A stretch of 64,000 nt of DNA from Nonomuraea sediminis (GTDB taxonomy: Bacteria; Actinomycetota; Actinomycetes; Streptosporangiales; Streptosporangiaceae). The notes under the pieces are model-generated. The model saw only the letters and a program-made list of their open reading frames with translations. It made no database searches and was not told the DNA's origin. The stretch covers positions 868,001 to 932,000 of the forward strand of contig NZ_JAHDTI010000001.1 of the NCBI RefSeq assembly GCF_018531495.1, written 5' to 3'. Positions 27,201 to 37,513 of the stretch are shown here, one piece after another; positions within the stretch are counted from its first letter, which is position 1, and the number at the start of each line of letters is the position of its first letter. A program made the translations under genes and the position numbers.

Positions 27201-27875
27201 GAGGTGATGGCCAGGCACCTGGCCGAACTGGCGCACGCCGTCCATCTGGCGGCGGACCTGCGGCGCTCGCGCGAGCGCATCGCGGCGGCGCGCGAGGAGG
27301 AGCGGCGGCGCCTGGGCAGGGAGCTGCACGACGGGCTCGGCCCCGCGCTGACCAGCGTCACCATGACGCTCGACGCGGCCCGCCGGTCGCTGCCCGGCGA
27401 CCCGGGGCGGGCGGCCGAGCTGCTCACCCTGGTGTACGACGGGATGGGCGCGACGCTGGTGTCGGTGCGGGAACTGGTGGACGGGCTGCGCCCGCCCGCG
27501 CTGGACAACCTGGGGCTGGCGGGCTCGCTCATCGAGTTCGCCAAGGCGCCGGGGCCGCGGGTGGAGGTCCAGGTGAGCGAGCGGCTGGGCGAGCTGCCCG
27601 CCGCCGTCGAGCTGGCCGCCTACCGGATCGTCCAGGAGGCGCTCACCAACGTCAGGCGGCACGCGGCGGCCGACTCCGCCCGCGTGCACCTGAGCAGGAC
27701 CGCCGACGCGCTGCACATCTCGATCCACGACGACGGCGCGGGCCTGCCCGCCGCCCCGAGAACCGGCGTCGGCCTCACCTCGATGCGGGAACGCGCCACG
27801 GAGGTGGGCGGCTGGTGCGACATCGCCTCCCGCACCCGCGGAGGCACCAAGGTCACGGCCCGCCTTCCCCTGTGA
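24294..27875 (+). CDS. Tandem-duplicated sensor histidine kinase with a degenerate first copy
   Basis: 1193 residues, about twice the usual length. Each half has a multi-helix membrane region, the linker HAIDVIINRTLVY or YGISVILNRALVY, GALFHPVRxRLQ, a GAF-like region and a dimerisation helix. In the second half the HisKA_3 box has His1012 (GRELHDGLGPAL) and a full HATPase (IVQEALTNVRRHA, DDGAGLP, GVGLTSMRERA). In the first half the equivalent position is Gly450 (RVLGDGLGTTL), and the ATPase domain is replaced by a Pro/Glu-rich linker (about 520-545). So the first copy is a pseudokinase sensor fused to a working kinase. No response regulator gene is adjacent. GTG 24294 is a likely start; later ATGs are possible. 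Confidence 0.88.
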   Translation: MSAPYPAVKAPTTPMISPEMGRKFILGVTAAAGPLMGLAAAVFLLRTPWGVIHAFSWTLAVGGVVLPVVGLLLLAARPRLVTGPLLLVSGLSFAACTLATALPVAGWPASWLWVPGYVLLCGPLLLTFPDGRGPRRVIAAVLGFGALLTTAVVITPGRFPPESVTSLGDIARLGLLVPPVVGLAGIVARAWRSDRTVRRQIAWLCYPLLVGGMIAALAPEPVGSIAGIATAVAAPVALAVGILRYRLHAIDVIINRTLVYTVLAAVIGAVYFGLIALARLAGVGLGSGEGLVAALAAGALFHPVRRRLQLVADRLFKVERDPYRLVDAVSQTVQTAGGPAEALASGAAAIRQALRVPGVRVEVDGADAVTDGVLEGDPVVTPLVWHGRAVGRLLVSGSPRRAAAGLPDMLARHLAEVAHAVQLTQELRRSREKLLAARELERARLLRVLGDGLGTTLGTLATEVGTTRARLVESAASRADGELERVDGVLRRVREELAGAVTDVRDLVYGLHPPAPGDRQAPPSRPARPTPEPEEPEEEEQGRPWVRRLVVGIAWAGGVLAPLAVLAATWMAWKTNWPGGLQPLDPLGTLFPAGGAFVITFRRRLLVPWLMWSVGVTWSFYELVYTLSHWMYHETPGNPLLPYLSWVSIFGWVYPFMTFSGIMPLLFPDGRLPSRRWRFVLYGLLAVIVVHTTEMALMPNSQLETELPLANPFGVEALGGFPWWMEQNLGWVYLPLCLAAIGSVGIRYWKGDSVTRRQIAWYVATMVGYAVVWVLRQPLDFGTTAVFVHLMITAGVPISVVAAVLRHRFYGISVILNRALVYGALATLLTILYAALIWAGDRLAGELGPGAGLVAALSVGALFHPVRLRLQRSVDQLLGVERDPHRAADKLSRSVQQADEPSEALATATSLLRWAVGARGAGVEVDGELYADGRLGRTPEVVTLAWQGEPVGRLLLSRSRLAGARREPLEVMARHLAELAHAVHLAADLRRSRERIAAAREEERRRLGRELHDGLGPALTSVTMTLDAARRSLPGDPGRAAELLTLVYDGMGATLVSVRELVDGLRPPALDNLGLAGSLIEFAKAPGPRVEVQVSERLGELPAAVELAAYRIVQEALTNVRRHAAADSARVHLSRTADALHISIHDDGAGLPAAPRTGVGLTSMRERATEVGGWCDIASRTRGGTKVTARLPL

Positions 27876-27906
27876 CCCGGCTCTCCCGCGCTGTCGCCGT
27901 ACGAGA

Positions 27907-27939
27907 AAGACCCCGCCGCGCAGGACGCGGCGGGGTCTT
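27907..27939. terminator. Strong bidirectional terminator
   Basis: A perfect 14-bp stem (27907-27920 with 27926-27939, AAGACCCCGCCGCG on the left arm) with a five-base loop and A/T-rich flanks (GAAAGA on one side, CTTCTCT on the other). It separates the convergent kinase and lon genes. Confidence 0.85.
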
Positions 27940-27951
27940 CTCTGTGGACGC

Positions 27952-30312
<2,361 letters not shown>

Positions 30313-30326
30313 GCGAACTCCAAAGG

Positions 30327-30361
30327 GTTGAGTTATACGGACTCAAGTCATTGGAGTCCAA
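30327..30361 (-). promoter_or_regulatory. lon promoter with HspR (HAIR) operator
   Basis: GTTGAGT (30327-30333), seven bases, ACTCAAG (30341-30347) matches the HAIR consensus CTTGAGT-N7-ACTCAAG at all but one base. On the minus strand it overlaps -10 TATAAC (30332-30337), with -35 TTGGAC (30356-30361) 18 bases away. HspR binding to HAIR upstream of lon is established in Streptomyces; here it is inferred from the match. Confidence 0.85.
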
Positions 30362-30477
30362 CATTGTTCCCAAGCTTGCCGATGTTCGCTCACGGCGATC
30401 GTAATCATGTAAGCGATACCCCTGGGTTAGCTCCCGGGGGTGACGTCCCGCAGGTCGATCGGCCATAGGGTGGACAG

Positions 30478-32313
30478 GTGATCGCGGCAGTGGTGAGGCC
30501 ATTCCGGCTCGCCCTGTTCGAGGGCGAGGCCGATCCGCCTCCTGCTCGTTCCCGCGTCCACGTCGGCACGCTCCAGGTCCTCGACCTGGTGCTGGCGGTG
30601 ATCCTCTATGCAGTCGTCGCCACCCATTCCTCCGCCGACGCCAACGACACCCTGACGAACATGATCGCGATCGCGATCGCGCTGCCGATCGTGCTGCGCG
30701 GCCGCTGGCCGCTCGGAGCCTGGCGGACGAGCCTGGCCCTGCTCCCCCTCATCGCCATGGCCGCCGGTCTGGGCAGCTCAGCCTCCTTCGCGCTGTGGCC
30801 TGCCGCCATCATGTACGGGCTGGTCATGTACGCCGTGGGGGTGCGGTGCGACCGGCGGGTCACGATCGCCGCGGGCGCCGTCACCATGGTGGGCATCCTG
30901 GCCGCCGCCCCGTCCAGCGCGCTGATCGGGGCGACTGTGGTGGCGGTGGCGGGGCTGTTCAGCCACGGCGTCCGCGCCATCCGCGAGGAAACCCCCATCC
31001 CCGCCCCGTCGCAGCCGGTCCTGTGGACGTGGCCGGGCAAGCTGAAGCGCAGGCTGGCGGCGGCGATCCTGCCTTTCAGGCTGGCCCTGTTCGAGGGCGA
31101 CGCCGACCCGCCACCTCCGCGCGGACGGTGGCTGCGGGTCCCGCTGCCGAGCTGGGCCCCCGCCAGATCCTTCGACCTGGTGCAGGCGCTGGACCTGGTG
31201 GCGATGTGGGTGCTGTTCGGCACGACGCTCAGCGAAGCGCTGATATGGAACGAGGGCCCCCCGTTCCAGCTCCCGTTCCGGCTGCCACTGGGCCTGGTCT
31301 ACTTCGCCGCCGCGGCCGTCTCGCTGCCACTCGGGTTGCGCAACCGCTGGCCACTGGCCGCCTGGCGGACCGCGCTGGTGATGACGCCGCTGGCCCTGTA
31401 CGTGCTCGGGAAGCTCGGCGGCGGGCCGTACATCGCGCAGATGTCGATCATGTACCTGCTCGTGACGTACGCGGCCGCGGTCCGGAGCGACCGGAAGATC
31501 ACGATCGCCATCTGGTTCATCACGTTCGCGGTCACCTGGATCGTCGATCCGAACTCCATGCCGATCACCATGGTCGTGGTCAGCATCGCCCTGCTGTTCG
31601 GCTACAACGTGCGCGCCCGCCGCCTGGCCGCCGCCCGCCTGAGCGAGGAGGAGCTGAAGACCCACCAGGCCGAGGAGGCGCAGGCCGTACTGGAGGAGCG
31701 CGCCAGGATCGCGCGCGAGCTGCACGACATCGTGGCGCACCACATGTCGGTGATCGCGATCCACGCGGAGGCGGTGCCGCTGAAGGCGGCCGGCGACCCG
31801 GCGCAGCTCGAGGCGGGGCTGGCCGAGATCAGAGGCCTCTCGCTCGACGCGATCGCGCAGCTGCGGCAGGTGCTCGGCGTGCTGCGCGACGAGGAAGGCC
31901 GCGTCGACACCGCGCCCCAGCCCGGGCTGGACCGCATCGAGGAACTGGTGGCCAACGCGCGCGCCACGGGGCTGAAGGTGCGCGTCGAGCAGCCGGACTC
32001 GGACGGCGTGCCGCCCGCGGTCGGGCTGTCGGCCTACCGGATCGTGCAGGAGTCGCTGAGCAACGCCATGCGGCACGCGCCCGGCGCGACGGTGACCGTC
32101 CGGATCGCCCGCGAGCAGGGAGAGATAAGGCTGAGCGTCGCCAACGGCCCTGGCACGCGTCCCGGCGGGCCCGCGGGGGCCGGGCAGGGCGTGGTGGGCA
32201 TGCGGGAGCGGGCGGTGCTGCTCGGCGGCACACTTGAGGCGGCGCCGAGGCGGGACGGCGGCTTCGAGGTCCTGGCCGTCCTGCCGGTCGCCGACGAGAT
32301 GGAGGACAAGTGA
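30478..32313 (+). CDS. NarL-type sensor histidine kinase with duplicated membrane sensor
   Basis: 611 residues from GTG 30478. Two copies of a sensor unit, each starting PFRLALFEG(E/D)ADPPP (from residues 8 and 199) and followed by about five membrane helices with matching RWPLGAWRT/RWPLAAWRT and VRCDRRVTIA/VRSDRKITIA segments. Then a HisKA_3 box with His416 (ARELHDIVAHHMSVI) and a HATPase (YRIVQESLSNAMRHA, GVVGMRERAVLLGG). It overlaps the response regulator gene by four bases. Signal unknown. Confidence 0.92.
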   Translation: MIAAVVRPFRLALFEGEADPPPARSRVHVGTLQVLDLVLAVILYAVVATHSSADANDTLTNMIAIAIALPIVLRGRWPLGAWRTSLALLPLIAMAAGLGSSASFALWPAAIMYGLVMYAVGVRCDRRVTIAAGAVTMVGILAAAPSSALIGATVVAVAGLFSHGVRAIREETPIPAPSQPVLWTWPGKLKRRLAAAILPFRLALFEGDADPPPPRGRWLRVPLPSWAPARSFDLVQALDLVAMWVLFGTTLSEALIWNEGPPFQLPFRLPLGLVYFAAAAVSLPLGLRNRWPLAAWRTALVMTPLALYVLGKLGGGPYIAQMSIMYLLVTYAAAVRSDRKITIAIWFITFAVTWIVDPNSMPITMVVVSIALLFGYNVRARRLAAARLSEEELKTHQAEEAQAVLEERARIARELHDIVAHHMSVIAIHAEAVPLKAAGDPAQLEAGLAEIRGLSLDAIAQLRQVLGVLRDEEGRVDTAPQPGLDRIEELVANARATGLKVRVEQPDSDGVPPAVGLSAYRIVQESLSNAMRHAPGATVTVRIAREQGEIRLSVANGPGTRPGGPAGAGQGVVGMRERAVLLGGTLEAAPRRDGGFEVLAVLPVADEMEDK

Positions 32314-32972
32314 CGATCCGGGTGGTGATCGCCGACGACCAGGGGATGGTCAGGACCGGCTTCACCGTGTTCCTGGCCAGCCAGGGGGACATCGAGGTGG
32401 TCGGCGAGGCGGCCGACGGCGCCGAAGCCGTCGCGCGCGCCCGCGAGCTCAAGCCGGACGTGATCCTCATGGACGTGCGGATGCCCGTCATGGACGGGCT
32501 GGAGGCCACCCGGCAGATCACCGCCTCCCCCGACCTGTCGGCCAAGGTGCTGATCCTGACGACCTTCGACCTGGACGACTACGTCTACCAGGCGCTCCGG
32601 GCGGGGGCCAGCGGCTTCCTGCTCAAGGACGCCTCGGCCGCGCAGCTCGCCGAGGCCGTCAGGATCGTGGCCGCCGGCGACGCCCTGCTGTCCCCCGGCG
32701 TGACCAAGCGCCTGATCCACGAGTTCGCCCGCCTCGGCGCGCCGCGCGCGCCCACGACCCGGCGCCTGGCCGACCTCACCGAGCGCGAGACGGAGGTGCT
32801 CTCGCTGGTCGCGCAGGCGCTGTCCAACCAGGAGATCGCCGGCAAGCTGGTGGTGGCAGAGCAGACGGTCAAGACGCACGTCGGGCGCGTGCTGATGAAG
32901 CTGGGGCTGCGCGACCGGGCCCAGGCGATCGTCTACGCCTACGAGACGGGCCTGGTGCGCCCCGGGGAATAG
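32310..32972 (+). CDS. NarL/LuxR-family response regulator
   Basis: 220 residues. Receiver with acidic pocket DD (9-10), phosphoacceptor Asp55 (VILMDVRMPVMDG), Thr and Lys (LLKDASA); C-terminal LuxR helix-turn-helix (LTERETEVLSLVAQALSNQEIAGKLVVAEQTVKTHVGRVLMKLGL). GTG start overlaps the kinase stop. Cognate regulator of the preceding kinase. It could also serve the orphan double kinase at 24294, which belongs to the same HisKA_3 class. Confidence 0.94.
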   Translation: MTIRVVIADDQGMVRTGFTVFLASQGDIEVVGEAADGAEAVARARELKPDVILMDVRMPVMDGLEATRQITASPDLSAKVLILTTFDLDDYVYQALRAGASGFLLKDASAAQLAEAVRIVAAGDALLSPGVTKRLIHEFARLGAPRAPTTRRLADLTERETEVLSLVAQALSNQEIAGKLVVAEQTVKTHVGRVLMKLGLRDRAQAIVYAYETGLVRPGE

Positions 32973-32981
32973 AGTCGACGG

Positions 32982-34382
32982 GTGGACCCCGTCGAGCTCT
33001 TCCACCGCGTCGCGGCGACCGTGCCGGCGTACCAGGAGTTTCTCGCCGAGCACGGCATCAAGCCCTCCGAGATCACGACATTTCAGGACTTCAAGCGGCT
33101 GCCCTTCACCACGAAGGACAACTACACGCGCCGCCACCCGCTCCCCCGGCTGTGCCGTGACGGCGTGATCGGCGACGTGATCGCCGTGTCGTCGGGGTCG
33201 ACGGGCGTGCCGTCCTACTGGCCGCGCTCCGCGGCCGACGAGCGGGTGATCGCCGACCGCTTCGAGGAGGTGTTCCGCGACGCCTTCCGCGCCCGCGAGC
33301 GCACCACGCTGGCCGTCGTCTGCTTCGCGCTCGGCACCTGGGTGGGCGGGCTGTTCACCCTGAACTGCCTGCGCCACCTGGCCGAACGCGGCTACCCGAT
33401 CACCGCCGTCGCGCCCGGCAGCGACCGGCGCGAGATCGCGCGGGTCCTGCCCGACCTGGCGCCGCACTTCGACCAGGTGGTGCTGCTCGGCTACCCGCCC
33501 TTCCTGAAGGACGTGATCGACTCCTGCGCCCTGCCGTGGGCGGAGTGGGACGTCAAACTCGTCACCGCGGGCGAGGTCTTCAGCGAGGAGTGGCGGACGC
33601 TGATGGCCGAGCGCACCGGCATGGCCGACCCCGTCCACGGCACGGCCTCGCTGTACGGCACGGCCGACGCGGGCGTGCTGGGCAACGAGACGCCGCTGTC
33701 GATCGAGATCCGCCGGTTCCTGGCGGGCAGGCCCGGCACGGCGCGCGAGCTGTTCGGCGAATCCCGGCTGCCGACCCTGGTGCAGTACGACCCGGACGTG
33801 CGCTTCTTCGAGGAGCACCAGGGCACGCTGCTGTTCTCGGGCGACAACGGAGTCCCGCTGGTCCGCTACCACATCGCCGACGAGGGCGGCCTGATCGAGC
33901 ACGGCCGGATGCTGGAGTTCGTGCGCGGGCACGGCTTCGAGCCGGAGGCGACCGGCCCCGAGCGGCCCTTCGCCTACGTCTTCGGCCGCAGCCACTTCAC
34001 CGTGTCCTACTACGGCGCCAACATCTACCCGGAGAACATCGCGATCGGCCTGGAGCAGCCCGAGGTGGCGTCCGCGGTGACCGGCAAGTTCGTGCTGGAG
34101 GTGCTGGAGGACGCCGAGCGCGCCAGGCACCTGACCGTCACGGTCGAGCTGCGGCCCGGCCTGGCGGGCGACGAGGACGACCCGCCCCCGGGCGTCCCGT
34201 CCGACGGCGAGCTCGCCGACATCGTCGCCCGCGTGATCATGCTCCAGCTCCAGCGGCTCAACAGCGAGTTCGCCGCCTACGTGCCGGTCGAGCGGCAGCT
34301 CCCCGTCGTCAGGCTGCGCGCCGCGGGCGACCCCGGCTACTTCCCGCCCGGCGCCAAGCACCGCTACACGCGATCATCCTAG
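32982..34382 (+). CDS. PaaK-like adenylate-forming ligase
   Basis: 466 residues with a phenylacetate-CoA ligase/CapK-type layout: LPFTTKDNY, the phosphate-binding VSSGSTGVPSYW, SLYGTADAG in the position of the aromatic motif, RYHIADEGGLIEHG, and YGANIYPENI before the C-terminal domain. It should activate an aromatic or other carboxylate with ATP. It starts at GTG 32982, nine bases after the response regulator, so it may be under the same promoter. Substrate unknown. Confidence 0.85.
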   Translation: MDPVELFHRVAATVPAYQEFLAEHGIKPSEITTFQDFKRLPFTTKDNYTRRHPLPRLCRDGVIGDVIAVSSGSTGVPSYWPRSAADERVIADRFEEVFRDAFRARERTTLAVVCFALGTWVGGLFTLNCLRHLAERGYPITAVAPGSDRREIARVLPDLAPHFDQVVLLGYPPFLKDVIDSCALPWAEWDVKLVTAGEVFSEEWRTLMAERTGMADPVHGTASLYGTADAGVLGNETPLSIEIRRFLAGRPGTARELFGESRLPTLVQYDPDVRFFEEHQGTLLFSGDNGVPLVRYHIADEGGLIEHGRMLEFVRGHGFEPEATGPERPFAYVFGRSHFTVSYYGANIYPENIAIGLEQPEVASAVTGKFVLEVLEDAERARHLTVTVELRPGLAGDEDDPPPGVPSDGELADIVARVIMLQLQRLNSEFAAYVPVERQLPVVRLRAAGDPGYFPPGAKHRYTRSS

Positions 34383-34451
34383 GGAGCTACCCGCAGAGAT
34401 CACTCCTGCTGGTGACGCCGGATACGGGGCGCCGTTCGTAGCGTCGCCGCC

Positions 34452-35165
34452 ATGCTCAGGAACTTCGTCGTGGCGGCGGCCACGCTAGCGTGCCTGACCG
34501 CGTCCGTCCCCCAGCCGCACGGCGAGCGGCTGGTGCGGGTGTACGGGGATCTGGCCACCGCGGACCACGTGGCGATCTACGTGCCCGGGTCCGACACCAC
34601 CGTCGCGACCTTCGACGACAGCTTCCGCCGTCCCGGCGGCGCCGCCCGCGCGCTGCTGGCCGAGGCGGCGCGGCTGGATCCCTCGGCGCGGGTCGCGGTG
34701 GTGGCGTGGCTGGGCTACGACAGCCCGCGGATGCTGAGCCTGGACGCCGCGACCGACGTCGCTGCCGCCGGCGGAGTCGCCGCGCTGCGCAGGACCGTGG
34801 CGGACCTGCGCGCGCGCACCTCGGCCCCGATCACCCTGCTGTGCCACAGCTACGGCTCGGTCGTGTGCGCCGAGGCGGCGCCCGGGCTGCCGGTCAGCCA
34901 GGTGGCGGTGTTCGGCAGCCCCGGTCTGGGGGTGACCGGCCGTACCGGGTTCTGGGTGGGGCGGGGGGCGCGGGACCTGATCAAGTACGTCCCGCACGTC
35001 AAGCTCGGGGCCCTCGGCTTCGGCGCGGACCCGATGGAGACGGAGTCGCGGATCTTCGACGCGGGGTCCGGCGGGCACAGCGACTACTTCAGGCCGGGCG
35101 GCGTGTCGCTGCGCAACCTGACGCTGATCACGCTGGGCAGGACCGGCGAGGTGACCCGTGGCTGA
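34452..35165 (+). CDS. Secreted-type alpha/beta hydrolase (DUF1023-like)
   Basis: 237 residues. Short hydrophobic N-terminus (FVVAAATLACLTASV) that may be a signal peptide. Alpha/beta hydrolase core with VAIYVPGSD, the nucleophile elbow CHSYGSVV and a late His (GGHSDYF). Resembles the DUF1023 group of actinobacterial hydrolases. Substrate unknown. Overlaps the acyltransferase gene by eight bases. Confidence 0.8.
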   Translation: MLRNFVVAAATLACLTASVPQPHGERLVRVYGDLATADHVAIYVPGSDTTVATFDDSFRRPGGAARALLAEAARLDPSARVAVVAWLGYDSPRMLSLDAATDVAAAGGVAALRRTVADLRARTSAPITLLCHSYGSVVCAEAAPGLPVSQVAVFGSPGLGVTGRTGFWVGRGARDLIKYVPHVKLGALGFGADPMETESRIFDAGSGGHSDYFRPGGVSLRNLTLITLGRTGEVTRG

Positions 35166-36225
35166 GCTCGGCTTCGCCCAGCGGATCGAGGCGGCCACGC
35201 CGGCCGGGCGTGACCGCGGCATCGACGCGCTGCGCGCGGTGGCCATCGGGTGCATCGTGCTGGGCCACTGGCTGGGCACGGCGTGGGAGCTGAACCCGTA
35301 CCTGGTGATCTCCAGCCCGCTCGCCTACCTGCCCGGACTGGCGCCCGCCACCTGGGTCTTCCAACTGCTCTCGGTGTTCTTCCTGGTCGGCGGCTATGTG
35401 GCCGCGCGGAAGGCCCGCCCGCTGACGGCCCGGCTGCGCAGGCTGCTGCTGCCCGTCGTGCCGCTGCTGCTGGCCTGGGCGGTGCTGGCCGTGCTCCTGG
35501 TCGAGCTGAACGGCCAGCCGCTGCGGACCGTGCGGGTCGTGGCGATGCCCGCGCTCGGCCCCCTGTGGTTCCTCGCGGTCTACACGGCGCTCACCGTGGC
35601 GACGCCGCTGCTGGTCAGGGCCCGGTACGGGCTGGTGATCGCAGCCGTGTGCGCGGTGGCCGCGGCCGACGCGGGCAGGTTCTGGCTCGGCGGGCCGCAG
35701 TGGCTGGGCTGGGTCAACGTGGTGGCCGCGTGGGCCGTGCCGTACCAGCTGGGGGTGATCTGGGGGCGCGGCGGGCTGCGCGGGCGCGGGACGGCGCTCG
35801 CGCTGCTGGCGGGAGGCTTCTGCGCGGCGGTGGCGCTGGTCGTGTGGGCCGGCTATCCGGCGAGCATGGTCGGCGTGACAGGGGCGCCGCTGTCGAACCT
35901 GTCGCCGCCCACGCTGGCCGCGACCTGCTTCGCCGTCGGCCAGGTGGGGCTGGCGCTGCTGCTGAAGGATCCGCTGGCCCGGCTGATGCGGCGGCCGCGG
36001 CTGTGGGCGGCCACAACGCTGGTCAACCTGGAGGCCATGTGGATCTTCCTGTGGCACCAGACGGCGCTGGTGCTGGTCGTGGTGGTGGCCTTCCAGCAGT
36101 TCGGCAGGCCGGACTCGGCCGGATGGATTCTGCAGCGGCTGGCATTGATTCCGGTCTTCGCGGGCACGCTAGGTTTGATGACATGGTGTCGCCATCGGTT
36201 TGACGGGAGGACCCCGCGTTTGTGA
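35158..36225 (+). CDS. Membrane acyltransferase family 3 protein
   Basis: 355 residues with about ten membrane helices. Opens with RGIDALRAVAIGCIVLGHWLG, containing the catalytic His-type motif of Acyl_transf_3 proteins. These enzymes move acyl groups onto sugars or lipids at the membrane. Coupled to the alpha/beta hydrolase gene, so the two may modify and hydrolyse the same ester; this is inference. Confidence 0.85.
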   Translation: MAELGFAQRIEAATPAGRDRGIDALRAVAIGCIVLGHWLGTAWELNPYLVISSPLAYLPGLAPATWVFQLLSVFFLVGGYVAARKARPLTARLRRLLLPVVPLLLAWAVLAVLLVELNGQPLRTVRVVAMPALGPLWFLAVYTALTVATPLLVRARYGLVIAAVCAVAAADAGRFWLGGPQWLGWVNVVAAWAVPYQLGVIWGRGGLRGRGTALALLAGGFCAAVALVVWAGYPASMVGVTGAPLSNLSPPTLAATCFAVGQVGLALLLKDPLARLMRRPRLWAATTLVNLEAMWIFLWHQTALVLVVVVAFQQFGRPDSAGWILQRLALIPVFAGTLGLMTWCRHRFDGRTPRL

Positions 36226-36235
36226 CACTGTGTCA
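36223..36235. promoter_or_regulatory. Palindrome before the heme oxygenase gene
   Basis: TGACACTGTGTCA is a perfect 13-base dyad (arms TGACAC/GTGTCA) starting on the acyltransferase stop codon and ending 15 bases before the heme oxygenase GTG. It has the form of a TetR-type operator. Either TetR gene at 36866 or 37514 is a candidate. Confidence 0.5.
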
Positions 36236-36250
36236 TGAAAGGGGTGTGCG

Positions 36251-36895
36251 GTGACGTCGTTCTCTGAGATCTTGAAGAGTGCCACCTGGGGCGATCACGA
36301 GTCGGCCGAGTCCGAGAGCTATCTCACGGAGCTGATGGCCGGCCGATTGGCGCCGCAGGAGTACGGGGAGATGGTGGCCCAGCACTACTTCGCCTACATC
36401 GCCCTCGACGGGGCGGCGCGGGGGCTGGCCGGCCACCCGGTGGCGGGCCGGTTCGTCTTCCCCGAGCTGTACCGGGAGGAGGCGCTCGAGCGGGACCTGC
36501 ACGCCGTCTACGGGCCGTCGTGGCGCGACAGGATCGCCCCCTCGCCCGCCACCCGGACGCTGGTGGCCAGGATCGAGCAGGTGGCGAACTGGCCAGGCGG
36601 CTACATCGCCCACCACTACACCCGCTACATGGGCGACCTGTCGGGCGGGCAGTTCATCCGGCAGGAGCTGCAGAAGATCTACGGCTACACCAAGGGCGGC
36701 GGCGGCATCGACTTCTACGTCTTCGACGAGGTCGGCAGCCTGCCCCGCTTCAAGAACGAGTACCGCGCCCGCCTGGACGCCCTCGACCTGGACGAGCGCG
36801 AGCGGCAGCGGATCATCCGCGAGGTGCACCTGGCCTACCAGCTCAACACCGAGGTGCTGGCCGAGCTACTGGACGTGGTCAAGGCCGCGGCGTAG
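36251..36895 (+). CDS. Biliverdin-producing heme oxygenase
   Basis: 214 residues from GTG 36251. Proximal heme-ligand His16 (TWGDHESAES) and the distal helix GDLSGGQFIRQELQK with flexible glycines are intact. It opens heme to biliverdin, CO and iron, used for iron supply or heme detoxification. Its 3' end overlaps the convergent TetR gene by 30 bases. No heme importer is seen nearby. Confidence 0.93.
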   Translation: MTSFSEILKSATWGDHESAESESYLTELMAGRLAPQEYGEMVAQHYFAYIALDGAARGLAGHPVAGRFVFPELYREEALERDLHAVYGPSWRDRIAPSPATRTLVARIEQVANWPGGYIAHHYTRYMGDLSGGQFIRQELQKIYGYTKGGGGIDFYVFDEVGSLPRFKNEYRARLDALDLDERERQRIIREVHLAYQLNTEVLAELLDVVKAAA

Positions 36896-37387
36896 CCGCT
36901 GCGGCTCGTCACAGGCCAGCAGGTCGAGCAGGAGCCCGCGCAGCAGCGCCAGCGTGCGCGTCGCCCGGGCCTCCGCGACGTCGGGGGCCGCGGCGGGCTG
37001 CGCCTCGCGCAGCAGCCGCAGCCAGTCGCGCACCGACTGGTGGGCGAAGTCCTGCCAGGGTCCGGGATCGGCCGACAGCGAGGCCACGTACGCCTCGAAG
37101 AACAGCCTGACCGTGCCGCGCCGCTCGTCGGCCGAGATGTGCTCCCACAGCCGCTCGACCACCTCGTCGAAGGGCGCCCCGCGCAGCGAGTCGAGCAGCG
37201 TGAGCTGGTCCCGCCGCCCGCGCGCCAGGATCTCCCGCACCAGCTCGTCCTTGGAGCCGAACAGGTACAGCAGCACCCGCGGGCTGGTGCCCGTGGCCCT
37301 GGCCAGCGGGCGCAGCGACATGCCCGCCAGGCCGTGCTCGAGCACGTAGGTGTAGGCCGCGTCGAGCAGCTCCGATCGACGGGTCAT
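36866..37387 (-). CDS. TetR-family regulator
   Basis: 173 residues from ATG 37387 (GTG 37393 is possible). N-terminal TetR helix-turn-helix: RSELLDAAYTYVLEHGLAGMSLRPLARATGTSPRVLLYLFGSKDELV; the rest is a helical ligand domain. Convergent with heme oxygenase and divergent from the second TetR gene. Target unknown. Confidence 0.9.
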   Translation of the reverse strand: MTRRSELLDAAYTYVLEHGLAGMSLRPLARATGTSPRVLLYLFGSKDELVREILARGRRDQLTLLDSLRGAPFDEVVERLWEHISADERRGTVRLFFEAYVASLSADPGPWQDFAHQSVRDWLRLLREAQPAAAPDVAEARATRTLALLRGLLLDLLACDEPQRLRRGLDHVQ

Positions 37388-37513
37388 GGTCACGGATCCG
37401 TATCCCTCCGGTCACAGAGACGAACGCCAGGAGGGTATACCGAACCGCCCTGGTCAGGGGTGCGGGACGGCGAGTCGAGATAGATGACGACCTTGTGAAA
37501 TAGCATGGGGCCT

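Noticed and set aside
24147..27728. Very long open frame antisense to the double kinase
   Set aside because: Its sequence is low-complexity Gly/Arg/Gln/His-rich and mirrors the GC-rich codons of the kinase; it has no domain and no ribosome site. Similar antisense frames over lon (28027-30468) and the PhoD/TPR region (52818-55169) were rejected for the same reason.
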